Positions 8,292-16,940 of a stretch of DNA of 33,633 bases are shown in pieces. The notes under the pieces are model-generated. The model saw nothing but the letters and a program-made list of their open reading frames with translations, was not told where the DNA came from and did not search any database. Made by a program: the position numbers and the translations under genes. Each line of letters begins with the position of its first letter. The stretch's first letter is position 1. The DNA comes from VAZQ01 sp035293945. GTDB lineage: Bacteria; Pseudomonadota; Alphaproteobacteria; Rhizobiales; Xanthobacteraceae. The stretch lies in NCBI GenBank assembly GCA_035293945.1, contig DATGLV010000035.1, positions 1 to 33,633 of the forward strand, in the 5' to 3' direction.

Positions 8292-10019
8292 ATGATGAAG
8301 AACACATCCGCGGGCCGTCACTCTGTCATGTGCGGCACCGCCGCGCTCACGCTGCTCTTGGCGAGCGGGGCGCAGCTTGATGCGGCCGACGTGACCTACG
8401 AGCGGCTGATGAACCCTGAGCCGCAGAACTGGCTGATGAACCACCACGACTATGCGGCGCAGCGTTACTCCGCGCTCGATGCGATCAACAAATCGAACAT
8501 CAAGAATCTGAAGCTCAAGTTCGCGGTGGCACTGGGCGGCAGCTCCGGCAACGAGAGCCTGGAAGCGACCCCGCTGGTCGAAGATGGATTCATGTACGTG
8601 GTCGAGGGCTGGGGTGTCGTCTACAAGATCGATGTCCGCTCCGGCACGGCCGGCCACATCGTCTGGAAGATGGACCCCGGTCAGGAGCGGCTCGACCGCA
8701 ATCGCGGCGTGGCGCTGTGGGACAATCTCGTCGTCTCGATTACTTCCTATGACGGGCGCGTCATCGCGACCGACAAGGAAACCGGCAAGATGGTCTGGGA
8801 CAAGAATCTGCGCGACCAGCCCGACCTCGAGCTCACCGCGGCTCCACTCGCGCTGAAGGACTCGATCATCATCGGGGCTTCCGGCGGCGATCGCGGCGTG
8901 CGCGACTGGATCGCTTCGCTCGATGCGAGGACCGGGAACCTGCAGTGGAAGACCTACTCCATACCGGCGCCTGGCGAGCGGGGCAGCGAGACTTGGAAGG
9001 ACAAGGACAACGCTTGGGCAACGGGAGGTGGTGCATTTTACGTCACCGGGTCATACGATCCGGCGAGCAACCTGACTTACTGGGGCACGGGCAATCCGGT
9101 TCCCGGCTATGATGCGGCGCGGCGCCCGGGTGACAATCTCTACACCTCGAGCGTGCTCGCACTCGACGCGGCGAACGGCAAGATCGGCTGGTACTTCCAG
9201 TACACGCCCAACGACAACCGCGACTACGACGAGACCGGCACCCATATCCTGATCGATACAAAGGTGAACGGCGAGGAGCGCAAGATCGTCTCCCACGCCG
9301 GGCGCAACGGGTTCGAATACGTTCTCGATCGGGGCAACGGCCAGTTCCTCAAGGCCGTCCAGCACGTCGACCAGGTCACCTGGACCAAAGGCATCGATCC
9401 CAAGACCGGCAAGCCGGTCGAATACGATCCAGCCAAAGACTTCCAAGTCTACGCCGAGGGACCTGACGTGAATGCCGATAAGCGCACGCGCCGAGTCTGT
9501 CCCGACACTGCCGGCGGCACCAATTACTGGCCCGCCTCCTACAGCCGTAGGACATCGCTCATTTACATTCCGGCGCTCGAGAGCTGCGCTTCCGTGATGC
9601 CCGACTATGCGATGCACGTGAAGAGCAATTTCGCCGGGGGCACCACCGGGAATACCCCGGGCGGCGGCAATACCAGCAGCATCGTGGCGTTCGATCCTTC
9701 GACCGGCGAAGTGAAGCTGCGCAAGACGCTTCCCTATCCGAACTTTGCCGGCGTGCTGTCGACGGCGGGCGGCATCGTGGTCACTGCGCTGCTCGACGGC
9801 ACCATCGTAGCGCTCGACGACTCGACGCTCGATGAACTATGGTCGATCAATGTTGGCACCGGGTTCAATGCCCCGCCCATGACCTACGCGATCGACGGCA
9901 AGCAATATATCGCAATTGCCTCGGGCCTTTTCCGCAACGCCCGCAACCGGCTCGGTCGCTCGCCGGAGCTGAAGAACCTGCCCAACGCGACGATGATCTT
10001 CGTCTTCGGGCTCGACTGA
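8292..10019 (+). CDS. Periplasmic PQQ-dependent dehydrogenase with a lanthanide-type DYD active-site motif
   Basis: The start at 8292 is set by the strong site GGGAGGAGCG; the ORF is open upstream but lacks similarity. The 575-residue product has a signal peptide (hydrophobic AALTLLLASG, likely cleaved near LDA/AD) and is an eight-bladed quinoprotein of the methanol/ethanol dehydrogenase family. Active site: Asn268 in GTGNP, catalytic Asp311, Asp313 two residues later (RDYD), and Arg338 in HAGRNG. Asp at +2 is the XoxF/PedH lanthanide signature; calcium enzymes have Ala or similar there. Differences: the vicinal Cys-Cys is missing, the metal ligand Glu is Asp200 (GGDRGVR), and the PQQ-stacking Trp is Tyr250. 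There is no fused cytochrome c domain and no cytochrome or XoxJ neighbour. Substrate unknown, presumably an alcohol. Confidence 0.85.
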   Translation: MMKNTSAGRHSVMCGTAALTLLLASGAQLDAADVTYERLMNPEPQNWLMNHHDYAAQRYSALDAINKSNIKNLKLKFAVALGGSSGNESLEATPLVEDGFMYVVEGWGVVYKIDVRSGTAGHIVWKMDPGQERLDRNRGVALWDNLVVSITSYDGRVIATDKETGKMVWDKNLRDQPDLELTAAPLALKDSIIIGASGGDRGVRDWIASLDARTGNLQWKTYSIPAPGERGSETWKDKDNAWATGGGAFYVTGSYDPASNLTYWGTGNPVPGYDAARRPGDNLYTSSVLALDAANGKIGWYFQYTPNDNRDYDETGTHILIDTKVNGEERKIVSHAGRNGFEYVLDRGNGQFLKAVQHVDQVTWTKGIDPKTGKPVEYDPAKDFQVYAEGPDVNADKRTRRVCPDTAGGTNYWPASYSRRTSLIYIPALESCASVMPDYAMHVKSNFAGGTTGNTPGGGNTSSIVAFDPSTGEVKLRKTLPYPNFAGVLSTAGGIVVTALLDGTIVALDDSTLDELWSINVGTGFNAPPMTYAIDGKQYIAIASGLFRNARNRLGRSPELKNLPNATMIFVFGLD

Positions 10020-10044
10020 TACCGCTGCGGCCGAACCGCCGCCG

Positions 10045-11463
10045 CTATTTCATCGTTGACAGGCGGTAGGCTACCAGGACGCGCAGCGAATTGACGGTGG
10101 GCTGCGCTTCCGTATTGGTGAAGCCGGGCGCACCAAAGCCGGTCTGTGCGTCGTAGCGCGTGTTGCGGTATTCAAAGCGCGCCGAAAGGCTGTCGGTTAT
10201 CAGCTTCTCGAACCCGCCGCCAACCGTGACGCCATGGAAAACCGATGTGCTGGCGGTCCCGGCAAGCGCGTCGCCCTCGCCGGCGATGCTATAGGTCACC
10301 GAATGGAAGTTCGCCGTCGTGTAGCCCGCGAGTCCGTAAACCAGGGCATCGGGTACGATTAGGTATCCGAGGCGGCCGCCGGCGGTCCAGCTCTCGTCGA
10401 TAGAGGCAGCCTCGCTGGAGACGCTCCCTCCACCAACGAATCCGTTGACCGTAAAGTGCGCGTTGCCGTTCCCACCAAAGTCAAACAGCCCGAACACGCC
10501 AGCAATCCAATTCTGCACCTGATAATCGAAACCCAATGTGGCGGTGCCGGCGATATCTCCCCCGCCCAGGCCATCTTCGATCAAAGTAAGAGGGGCGGAA
10601 AACGCGTCAGCTGAAACGTGCGTCGTGATCGCGTCGCCGCCGAGCCCGAGCCCGCCGTAAATGTCGGTCCAGACCGCACTCCGCATCTTAACCGGTGCGG
10701 TGGGCGCGCTCACGCCGAACCCGCCGAAGCGATAAGCTGCCTCTACGCGTGCGATGTGGATGGAGGTGCCAGTAGTCGAGACGAGACCGTTCGTCGTGTC
10801 AACCGTTGTAGCATTGCCGAGCGACACATGGCGGTACTCACCACGCAGCGAAACGTTGTTGGTCAATCGGTATTCAATCCCTCCGCCGACCGTGTAGCCA
10901 GCCCGTGTTTGCGAGGGCTCCTGCAATGCGACAGCAGTTGCAAATCCACTGGTGGAGGTCACGCTCCAGTTGTCGAGGTGCGTCTCGGTGAAGCCGCCAA
11001 GGCCATAAACGAGAATGTCTGGGGTGGCGAGGATTCCGGCACGCCCCCCCACGGTCCAACCGCTGTCCAGCCGCGCCGCCGTGGCGGAGGCAAAATCACC
11101 GGAGTCGTCCGATAAGCTGAACGTGGTATTTTGGCTCGACCAGTCATAGTCGACAAAAGCACCAACGACAACGAGCGGCGAAAATTGATAGTCGAACCCT
11201 GCCGTCGCCGTGAGACCGAGGCTCGCGCCCTCAAGGCCGCTTACCGTGACGAGGGTGCTGCTGGGAGGAGGCAACGGCACGCTGGTGTTGCCGGTCTGGA
11301 GATTAAGGCCGATGCCGCCGCCGATATAAAATTGCGTCCAAGAGGCCGGCGGCGGGAGCGGCTTGGCTTTGACCAGCAGCTGACGGTCGGCGGCGAGTGC
11401 CGGTGCGAACAGCGCGGTGCATGCCAACAGAGCGGCAGCTGCCGCAGCCAAAGACGTTCGCAT
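10045..11463 (-). CDS. Outer-membrane beta-barrel protein, tandem RopB/Omp25-like repeat
   Basis: A 472-residue exported protein with a signal peptide (residues 1-24, ending PALA) and an AAGGGAG ribosome site. It contains two homologous barrel domains, about 42-247 and 265-468, each opening with WTxxYxGxGxG. Matching segments are ATAGFDYQ / ATLGFDYQ, SGWTVGGRAG / ESWTAGGRLG, DILVYGLGGFT / DALVYGLAGYT, and GYTVGGGIEYRL / GVTVGGGFEKLI. Ordinary members have one eight-stranded barrel of about 200 residues and end in an aromatic; this one is an internal duplication ending YRLSTMK. It may form two small barrels or one larger pore. Function is unknown beyond an outer-membrane location. It converges on the PQQ dehydrogenase with a 25-base gap. 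Confidence 0.87.
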   Translation of the reverse strand: MRTSLAAAAAALLACTALFAPALAADRQLLVKAKPLPPPASWTQFYIGGGIGLNLQTGNTSVPLPPPSSTLVTVSGLEGASLGLTATAGFDYQFSPLVVVGAFVDYDWSSQNTTFSLSDDSGDFASATAARLDSGWTVGGRAGILATPDILVYGLGGFTETHLDNWSVTSTSGFATAVALQEPSQTRAGYTVGGGIEYRLTNNVSLRGEYRHVSLGNATTVDTTNGLVSTTGTSIHIARVEAAYRFGGFGVSAPTAPVKMRSAVWTDIYGGLGLGGDAITTHVSADAFSAPLTLIEDGLGGGDIAGTATLGFDYQVQNWIAGVFGLFDFGGNGNAHFTVNGFVGGGSVSSEAASIDESWTAGGRLGYLIVPDALVYGLAGYTTANFHSVTYSIAGEGDALAGTASTSVFHGVTVGGGFEKLITDSLSARFEYRNTRYDAQTGFGAPGFTNTEAQPTVNSLRVLVAYRLSTMK

Positions 11464-11699
11464 GGCTCCCTTCTATCGCCGGTGCGCCCAGGCTCTCGAG
11501 TCACCGGACTGCGGGCAACTCTCGTTTGGTACGGAAAGAACGTCAAGATGCGGAGGCGCGCGTTCGGCAACCCAGGACACCCCGCGCATAGCGTCGGGGA
11601 GAACTCGCGCCGTATATATTCGCGATAGGTTTCAAAGGTTTTATATATAAAGCGAAAGTTCCGATGCGCCGTGGCGGAATTGTCACAGATGGCTATTGT
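11464..11699 (-). promoter_or_regulatory. Leader and probable promoter region of the barrel gene
   Basis: A 236-base stretch between the barrel gene start and the end of the UbiD gene. It holds a conspicuously AT-rich patch at about 11611-11660 with repeated TATATA runs, in an otherwise GC-rich sequence, which is where I would place the promoter of the minus-strand outer-membrane gene. I could not fix convincing -35 and -10 boxes at proper spacing. No gene or terminator is seen. Confidence 0.3.
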
Positions 11700-13301
11700 T
11701 TAGGTCCCGAAGGGGCGGCGGCCCTGCTTCTGCTTCTCCCCGGTCTCGTAGTGACGACCTTTCACCGCAAGCTCGGCTTCGTCTTCCTCCTCCGCGGTCC
11801 AGTGTCCCAGCGAATAGCCCCACCAGGGGTCCTTGAGATTGAGGGTCGGGAGTTGCAGGCCTTGCCAGAGATCGATCGCGCGCTCCATGAATTGGCGCTT
11901 GGGCAATGACAGCGGCGGGTAGGGCCATGGCATGGTGGCGTCGATGAGCAGCGCGGTCGAACGCGGCGGCTTGTCGCGCGTGACGAGACCCCGCGATTGC
12001 CTGGGCGGTACGGCCGCGGGATCGAGCGTGAACGGCGGCGCCTCCACCACTTCGGTGTCGCGAAAGGGCTGCGCCCGATAGGCGATCGCCCACAGCACGT
12101 TCTCCGCATCGCGTATGTTGATGTCCTCGTCGACGGCGACCAGCATCTTGCCCATGAACTTCTCGGCCAGAAGCCGCAGCGCCTTCTTGCCGTCGTCTGG
12201 GGCGCGCTTCTTGAGCTTCACCACCGCGACAGCGTTCGAGCCGGCGCATTCGAGATATTCGACCGCCAGCACATTATCCATGCCGGCGCTGCGCAACAGG
12301 CGGATTCCGGCGGCGGCGCGGCCGATATTGCGCATCTTGCTGCTTTCGCTCGGCGGCATCTGGCTGATGATGGAGAGATAGATCGGCTTTTTGCGCATGG
12401 TGATCGCCGCGACATCCATGAAGAAGCTGAAGTCGCGCTGCGCCATGTAGCCTGGGAATTCGCCGAAAGCGCCCTCCATCTCCACCACGTCGGTCGGAAC
12501 TGTCCCCTCGATGACGATCTCGGATTGCGCGGGCACCAACAGATCCTGGGTGACGCAGCGCGTCAGCTCGAGCGGCTCGCCCGCAAAGCCTCCGGCCACG
12601 TCGTATTCGCACATGTCGTTGGGAATACGGGTCACCGCCGCGTAGGAGACGTGCGGCGGCACACCAATAACGATCGCCGCCGGAACGCGTTTGGCGCCAC
12701 GCTCGCGCCAGCGATCGATGTGATAGCGCATGCCCCAATTGAGGCGCCCGAGCAGCACGCCGATCCGGTCCTCCGCCTTCACCATGCCGCGGTAATTGCC
12801 AAGATTGTGCATCCCGGTCTCCGGATCCTTCGTCACCCAATGGCCGGCCGACGTGTAAGGCGCGTTGTCGAAGCCCGGCGTCGATATTGGGATCGGCAAC
12901 CGGCCGAGACCGCAGCCGGGCCGCGTGAGCTCCGCCCCGGTGATCACCACTTCCTGGCAAGGTGGATTGCTGACCGTCACCGGCGCGATCTGGTGGGCGA
13001 GCGCATTGCGCCAGACGTCCTCGATCTCATCGAGCGCACAGCCCATGCCGAGTGCATAGATATCGGCGGAGCCTGCGAGCGCGCCGACCAGCACCGGAAT
13101 GTCATAGCGGCGCCCTTTGGCATCGATCACATTTTCGAATAGGAATGCCTTGCGCTGGCTTTCCGGCAATCCGCGGAACTGCAGCCGCACCAGCGGGTGC
13201 AGCTCGGTATCCTTATTGACCTGCGTGGTGATGCGCAGAAGCTTGCCGGCCTTGTCCAGGCCTTCAACATATTTGCCGAGCGTCGGCCAATGCGCGGTCA
13301 T
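11700..13301 (-). CDS. UbiD-family prenylated-FMN-dependent (de)carboxylase
   Basis: A 533-residue UbiD-family protein. The catalytic set known from ferulic acid decarboxylase is intact by alignment: Arg171 (NLGNYRG), Glu276 and Glu281 (MEGAFGEFPGY). The N-terminal domain (LGKYVEGLDKAGKLLRI) and the LVAVDEDINIRD segment are also typical. Such enzymes use prenyl-FMN to remove or add CO2 on aromatic or alpha,beta-unsaturated acids; no UbiX flavin prenyltransferase is in the window, so it must be supplied elsewhere. The ATG at 13301 is chosen because GGAGG lies 5 bases upstream; a TTG just before it is too close. It is the last gene of a minus-strand operon with a CoA-transferase and a Bug receptor, which points to a catabolic role rather than ubiquinone synthesis. 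Confidence 0.9.
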   Translation of the reverse strand: MTAHWPTLGKYVEGLDKAGKLLRITTQVNKDTELHPLVRLQFRGLPESQRKAFLFENVIDAKGRRYDIPVLVGALAGSADIYALGMGCALDEIEDVWRNALAHQIAPVTVSNPPCQEVVITGAELTRPGCGLGRLPIPISTPGFDNAPYTSAGHWVTKDPETGMHNLGNYRGMVKAEDRIGVLLGRLNWGMRYHIDRWRERGAKRVPAAIVIGVPPHVSYAAVTRIPNDMCEYDVAGGFAGEPLELTRCVTQDLLVPAQSEIVIEGTVPTDVVEMEGAFGEFPGYMAQRDFSFFMDVAAITMRKKPIYLSIISQMPPSESSKMRNIGRAAAGIRLLRSAGMDNVLAVEYLECAGSNAVAVVKLKKRAPDDGKKALRLLAEKFMGKMLVAVDEDINIRDAENVLWAIAYRAQPFRDTEVVEAPPFTLDPAAVPPRQSRGLVTRDKPPRSTALLIDATMPWPYPPLSLPKRQFMERAIDLWQGLQLPTLNLKDPWWGYSLGHWTAEEEDEAELAVKGRHYETGEKQKQGRRPFGT

Positions 13302-13321
13302 CAAAACCTCCGGAAAGTGTC

Positions 13322-13339
13322 CAGCTTATTCCTAAGCTG
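13322..13339. promoter_or_regulatory. Perfect inverted repeat in the UbiD leader
   Basis: CAGCTTATTCCTAAGCTG: two 7-base arms around a 4-base loop, 20 bases upstream of the UbiD start codon in the transcript direction. It could be an mRNA hairpin between two cistrons or a dimeric regulator's operator. There is no U-tract, so it is not a standard terminator. Confidence 0.45.
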
Positions 13340-13349
13340 CTGTGGGCCT

Positions 13350-13367
13350 CTGCGCACGCCTGCGCAG
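13350..13367. promoter_or_regulatory. Second perfect inverted repeat between CoA-transferase and UbiD
   Basis: CTGCGCACGCCTGCGCAG: again 7-base arms around a 4-base loop, only 10 bases from the other repeat. In the minus-strand transcript it follows the CoA-transferase stop codon by about 30 bases. The two hairpins together fill most of the 94-base intercistronic gap. Confidence 0.45.
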
Positions 13368-13395
13368 CCGATCAGATCGAGTGGCATTGACGCCT

Positions 13396-14577
13396 CTACT
13401 CCACCGCGCCGCTGGCGCGAAACGCCGCGATCTCGGCTTGGCTATATCCGACCTCGGACAGCACCTCGTCGGTGTGCTCGGCAAATTCCGGCGTGCGCAC
13501 CGCCAATGTGCTCGGCGTGCGGCTGAGGCGGAACGGTTGGCGTGGAAGCGTGATTTCCTTTCCGTCCACCGTGGTCACGGTTTGGCCGAGGGCAAGATGC
13601 TTGGCCTGCGGATCGTTGAAAGCTTCGGCGACCGAATAGATGGGGCCACACGGCACCTCTGCTTCCTCAAGCCTGCGCATCAGGGTCGCGGTGTCCATCT
13701 CGGTCGTGATGCCCTGGATGAGGCCGTTCACCGCCGCCCTGCGCTTGCGGCGTATCTCGCGGGTGGCGAAGTCCGGATGATTGGCGAGGTCTTCGCGGCC
13801 GAGCGCCTTGCACAGCCGTCCCCACATGGCCGGCATGGGCGCGATATTCACGTAACCGTCGCGGGTCTTGTAGACATTGGTCGGGACCCCGGTCGGATGC
13901 TCATTGCCCACCTGCTTCGGATCCACTCCATCAACCAGGTAACGCGCGGCTTGCAAATCGAGCATGAACATCTGCGATTCAAGCAGTGAAGCCTGCACCC
14001 ATTGTCCCTCACCCGAGGCTTGCCGCTCGATCAGGGCCACCAGAATGCCGAGCGCCGCATGCAGCCCGGTCACGATATCGGCGATCGGAATCCCGACCCG
14101 CATCGGTCCGCGCCCTGGCTCGCCTGTAATCGACATCAGCCCGCTCATGCCCTGCACGATCTGATCGACCCCGGGCTTCGCACGGTAAGGGCCGTCCTGG
14201 CCGAAAGCGGAGATGCTGGCATAAACGAGGCGCGGATTGATTTTCGCGAGCGTCGCATAGTCGAAGCCGAGGCGCTCCTTCACGTCGGGGCGAAAGTTCT
14301 CGACCAGCACGTCGGCGCGCTCCACCATGCGATAAAGGATGTGCCGTCCCTCCGGCGCGCGCAGATTGAGCGCCATGCCGCGCTTGTTGCGATGCTTGTT
14401 CTGAAAATCTGCCTCGTGCCGCCCCGCGATGTCGGCCGGGTCGCCCGGGCGCTCTATGCGGATGACGTTGGCGCCCCAATCGGCAAGCTGGCGCACGCAA
14501 ACGGGCCCGGCCCGCGCGTGAGTCAGATCGAGAACCACAAGCCCCTTCAGGGCGTGCGAGGCCGCTTTGTAAGGCAT
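13396..14577 (-). CDS. Family III CoA-transferase (CaiB/BaiF/Frc type)
   Basis: A 393-residue class III CoA-transferase. It begins with the family's LKGLVVLDLTHARAGP segment, carries the VENFRPDV and FGQDGPY motifs, and has the catalytic aspartate Asp138 in KPGVDQIVQG, followed by GMSGLMSITG. It moves CoA from a donor acyl-CoA (succinyl-, formyl- or acetyl-CoA) onto an incoming carboxylic acid without ATP. It lies 90 bases downstream of the Bug receptor and 94 bases upstream of UbiD on the same strand, so import, CoA activation and decarboxylation are probably one pathway. The substrate cannot be told from the sequence. A GGAG lies 12 bases before the ATG, a little far. Confidence 0.92.
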   Translation of the reverse strand: MPYKAASHALKGLVVLDLTHARAGPVCVRQLADWGANVIRIERPGDPADIAGRHEADFQNKHRNKRGMALNLRAPEGRHILYRMVERADVLVENFRPDVKERLGFDYATLAKINPRLVYASISAFGQDGPYRAKPGVDQIVQGMSGLMSITGEPGRGPMRVGIPIADIVTGLHAALGILVALIERQASGEGQWVQASLLESQMFMLDLQAARYLVDGVDPKQVGNEHPTGVPTNVYKTRDGYVNIAPMPAMWGRLCKALGREDLANHPDFATREIRRKRRAAVNGLIQGITTEMDTATLMRRLEEAEVPCGPIYSVAEAFNDPQAKHLALGQTVTTVDGKEITLPRQPFRLSRTPSTLAVRTPEFAEHTDEVLSEVGYSQAEIAAFRASGAVE

Positions 14578-14667
14578 GGGAAAGGCGAGCTCCTGAATGC
14601 GCAGGCTTTCTAGCGCAAGTCCCGGACCAGTGAATACCTGCTTTCCGAAAAGGATTTGGCCAACGAC

Positions 14668-15675
14668 CTAATCGGCGATGATCGCGCGGGCGCGTTCGGC
14701 AATATCTTTCGGCGTGGCCAGGACTTTGCCGACGGTTGCCTGCAGGGCGTGACCGGGGATCGGGTTGATCTCCACCCGTGCTGCTGCGGCCGCTTCGATG
14801 AAGGAGGGATCCTTGAGGGTGGCGTCGAACGCGTCACGCAGCGCCTGCACACGTTCGGGCGGAACGTTGGGTGTGGTTGCCATCGGCTTTCCAAGCGCAT
14901 CGCCGGAAACGATCAAAGCGATAACCGCCCTGTCGCTCGCGCTGTGCGCAAGCTCTTGCACGGAAGGCACATCGGCGAGGTCCTTGGCCTTGGGCTCGGT
15001 CTGTACCAGGACGTTGATTTTTTGCTCTTGGACCCAATCCGGATTGAACGATTTCCAGCTGTCCCAGGAATTGGTGACACCCTGCACCTCGCCGCGCTCC
15101 ATGGCGATCGTCATTGTGCTGTTGCCCTGATAGCCCGATACGATCTTGAATTTGGTGCCGAGCAATTCGTTGAGCATGTGCGAGAACGTATAGGTGATCG
15201 CCCCCTTATTGGAGGCAGCAACCACCACCTCCCGCTCGCGCGCGTCCTGGATGCTGCGCAGCCCCGCGCTGCGCCAGGTCGCGAGCGTCACCGGGCTTGT
15301 GGTGATGGAGCCGAGCCAAGAAAATTTGTTGGCGTCATATTGGACGCCATCGGTGCCGACCGCCTGCGCGGCCACCAATGTATCCGGAAACATGCCGATC
15401 GCCGTGCCGTCCTGCGGTGCGATGGAGTAGAGATAGTTGGCCATCTTGATGCCGCCGGCCCCGATCATGTTTTGCGGCACGAGGATCGGGTTGCCCGGGA
15501 TATGCGCGCGCATGAAGCGGGCGAGGAGGCGCGCCTCGAAATCGTAGCCGCCGCCGACATTGACCCCGATCAGGACATTGATGGTTCGCCCACGGTAGAA
15601 GTCGGCGACACTTTCTGCGCGGGCCGGCGCGGCTGCAAGCAGCCCTGCTGTCATCAAAAGAAAAGCGCGCCACAT
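14668..15675 (-). CDS. Bug-family (TctC-like) periplasmic substrate-binding receptor
   Basis: Start taken at the ATG at 15675, which begins a signal peptide (MWRAFLLMTAGLLAAAPARA, cut before ES); the ORF is open upstream but overlaps the divergent promoter region. The 335-residue product has the Bug signatures: GRTINVLIGVNVGGGYD, VPQNMIGAGGIKMANYLY and PQDGTAIG. Bug proteins bind carboxylates (citrate, dicarboxylates, aromatic acids) for tripartite tricarboxylate transporters; no TctA/TctB membrane genes are nearby, which is common since they are often shared. As first gene of the operon it likely binds the acid that the CoA-transferase and UbiD process. Confidence 0.88.
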   Translation of the reverse strand: MWRAFLLMTAGLLAAAPARAESVADFYRGRTINVLIGVNVGGGYDFEARLLARFMRAHIPGNPILVPQNMIGAGGIKMANYLYSIAPQDGTAIGMFPDTLVAAQAVGTDGVQYDANKFSWLGSITTSPVTLATWRSAGLRSIQDAREREVVVAASNKGAITYTFSHMLNELLGTKFKIVSGYQGNSTMTIAMERGEVQGVTNSWDSWKSFNPDWVQEQKINVLVQTEPKAKDLADVPSVQELAHSASDRAVIALIVSGDALGKPMATTPNVPPERVQALRDAFDATLKDPSFIEAAAAARVEINPIPGHALQATVGKVLATPKDIAERARAIIAD

Positions 15676-15721
15676 CGTCTCGGTCCCGGGCCACCTTGTG
15701 TTTGTCCACACCAATCTGTTT

Positions 15722-15749
15722 AGAGTAGCCGGCAAGGCGGGTGGGTCAA
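15722..15749 (-). promoter_or_regulatory. Candidate sigma-70-type promoter for the Bug/CoA-transferase/UbiD operon
   Basis: On the minus strand, TTGACC (15749-15744) and TACTCT (15727-15722) are separated by 16 bases and lie about 50 bases upstream of the Bug receptor start. The -35 box matches 5 of 6 consensus bases, the -10 box only 3 of 6. A partly symmetric TTGTGT...ACACCAA sequence at about 15700-15717 lies between it and the gene and could bind a GntR-type regulator, but this is weak. Confidence 0.3.
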
Positions 15750-15782
15750 CCAGCATAAGCTTCGAGCCGCCGGGGAGGTTGC

Positions 15783-16937
15783 ATGGATTTCGAGCTGCCC
15801 GAAGACATCCGGCTCCTGCGCGAGACGGTGCGCAAATTCGTCGATCGCGAGTTGATTCCAATCGAGATGCACAGCATGGAGGGCCCTGAGCTCAAGCCGG
15901 AGATCAAGGTCGCGCTCGAGGCCAAGGCGCGCGAGCTCGGATTGTGGCGCCTCGATACGCCAGCGGAGTTCGGCGGCCAGGGCTTGAGCCTGTTGGCTCT
16001 GGCGGTGGTCTGGGAAGAAGTCTCGCGCTCGATCGCCTTGCCCAACCGCGGCGATGGGGTGTTCGGGCCGTCGCCGCGCCCGATCCTGCTGCGACTACCT
16101 GAGAATATGCGTGAGCGCTATCTCTATCCGCTGCTCCGTGGCGAGAAGTCGGCCGCGTTTGCCCAAACCGAGCCCGAAGCCGGCAGCGACCCCGGGCGAA
16201 TGCGTACCCGCGCTGTTCGCGAGGGCGATCACTACATCATCAACGGCTACAAAAGATTCATCTCCCACGCCAAGGGCGCCGATTTTTTGCAGCTGGTGGC
16301 GGCGACCGATCCGGAAAAAGGCTCGCGCGGGGGCTTGAGCGTCTTCATCATCGACATGGATGCACCGGGCCTGTCCATTGTGCGGGAAACGCGCCACATG
16401 ATGGGGGATGTGACCTATGAGATTGCGCTCGACGACGTGCGGGTGCCCGCCGGAAACCTGGTCGGCAACGAGGGCGACGGCATGCGCGAGGCGCAATCGT
16501 GGATCTCGCGCAATCGCGTCCATCAAGCCGCGCATGGGCTCGGCGTGACGCAGCGCTGTCTGGAGATGATCGGCAAATATGCGCAACAGCGGGTGACGTT
16601 CGGGGAGCCACTGGCCCGTCGCCAGGCGGTTCAGTTCGCAGTAGCTGATCTTTACACGCGGTATCAGACCGGTCAGCTCTTGACCCACCGCACCGCCTGG
16701 AAGGTGGACAAGGGCATCGCCAGCCGCCACGACGCCTTCATGGCAAAGCTTCATTGCACCGAGCTCGGCTTCGAGGCCGCCGACCGCTGCATGCAGTTTC
16801 ACGGCGCGAGCGGACTGTCGACTGAAATGCCGATCGAGGCGATGTGGCGGCGGTCGCGCAGCTATCTCATTACTGGAGGTCCGGCGGAGATCATGCGCGC
16901 CACACTTGCACGCGAAGTTTTCAAAATCTATCACTGA
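15783..16937 (+). CDS. Acyl-CoA dehydrogenase family flavoprotein without a recognisable catalytic glutamate
   Basis: A 384-residue acyl-CoA dehydrogenase with a GGGAGG ribosome site. FAD-binding and domain landmarks are normal: AQTEPEAGSD (128-136), INGYKRFISHAKGAD, the Arg-rich helix QRVTFGEPLARRQAVQ, and MQFHGASGLSTEMPIE. The C-terminal position that carries the catalytic Glu in medium-chain enzymes (IYEGT) reads LITGG with Thr364, and the alternative isovaleryl-type position reads SRNRV with Asn244. It may use another base, act on an unusual acyl-CoA, or work as a reductase. It starts the plus-strand half of a divergent catabolic locus and is followed after 3 bases by an SDR, so the two are co-translated. 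Confidence 0.88.
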   Translation: MDFELPEDIRLLRETVRKFVDRELIPIEMHSMEGPELKPEIKVALEAKARELGLWRLDTPAEFGGQGLSLLALAVVWEEVSRSIALPNRGDGVFGPSPRPILLRLPENMRERYLYPLLRGEKSAAFAQTEPEAGSDPGRMRTRAVREGDHYIINGYKRFISHAKGADFLQLVAATDPEKGSRGGLSVFIIDMDAPGLSIVRETRHMMGDVTYEIALDDVRVPAGNLVGNEGDGMREAQSWISRNRVHQAAHGLGVTQRCLEMIGKYAQQRVTFGEPLARRQAVQFAVADLYTRYQTGQLLTHRTAWKVDKGIASRHDAFMAKLHCTELGFEAADRCMQFHGASGLSTEMPIEAMWRRSRSYLITGGPAEIMRATLAREVFKIYH

Positions 16938-16940
16938 AAC

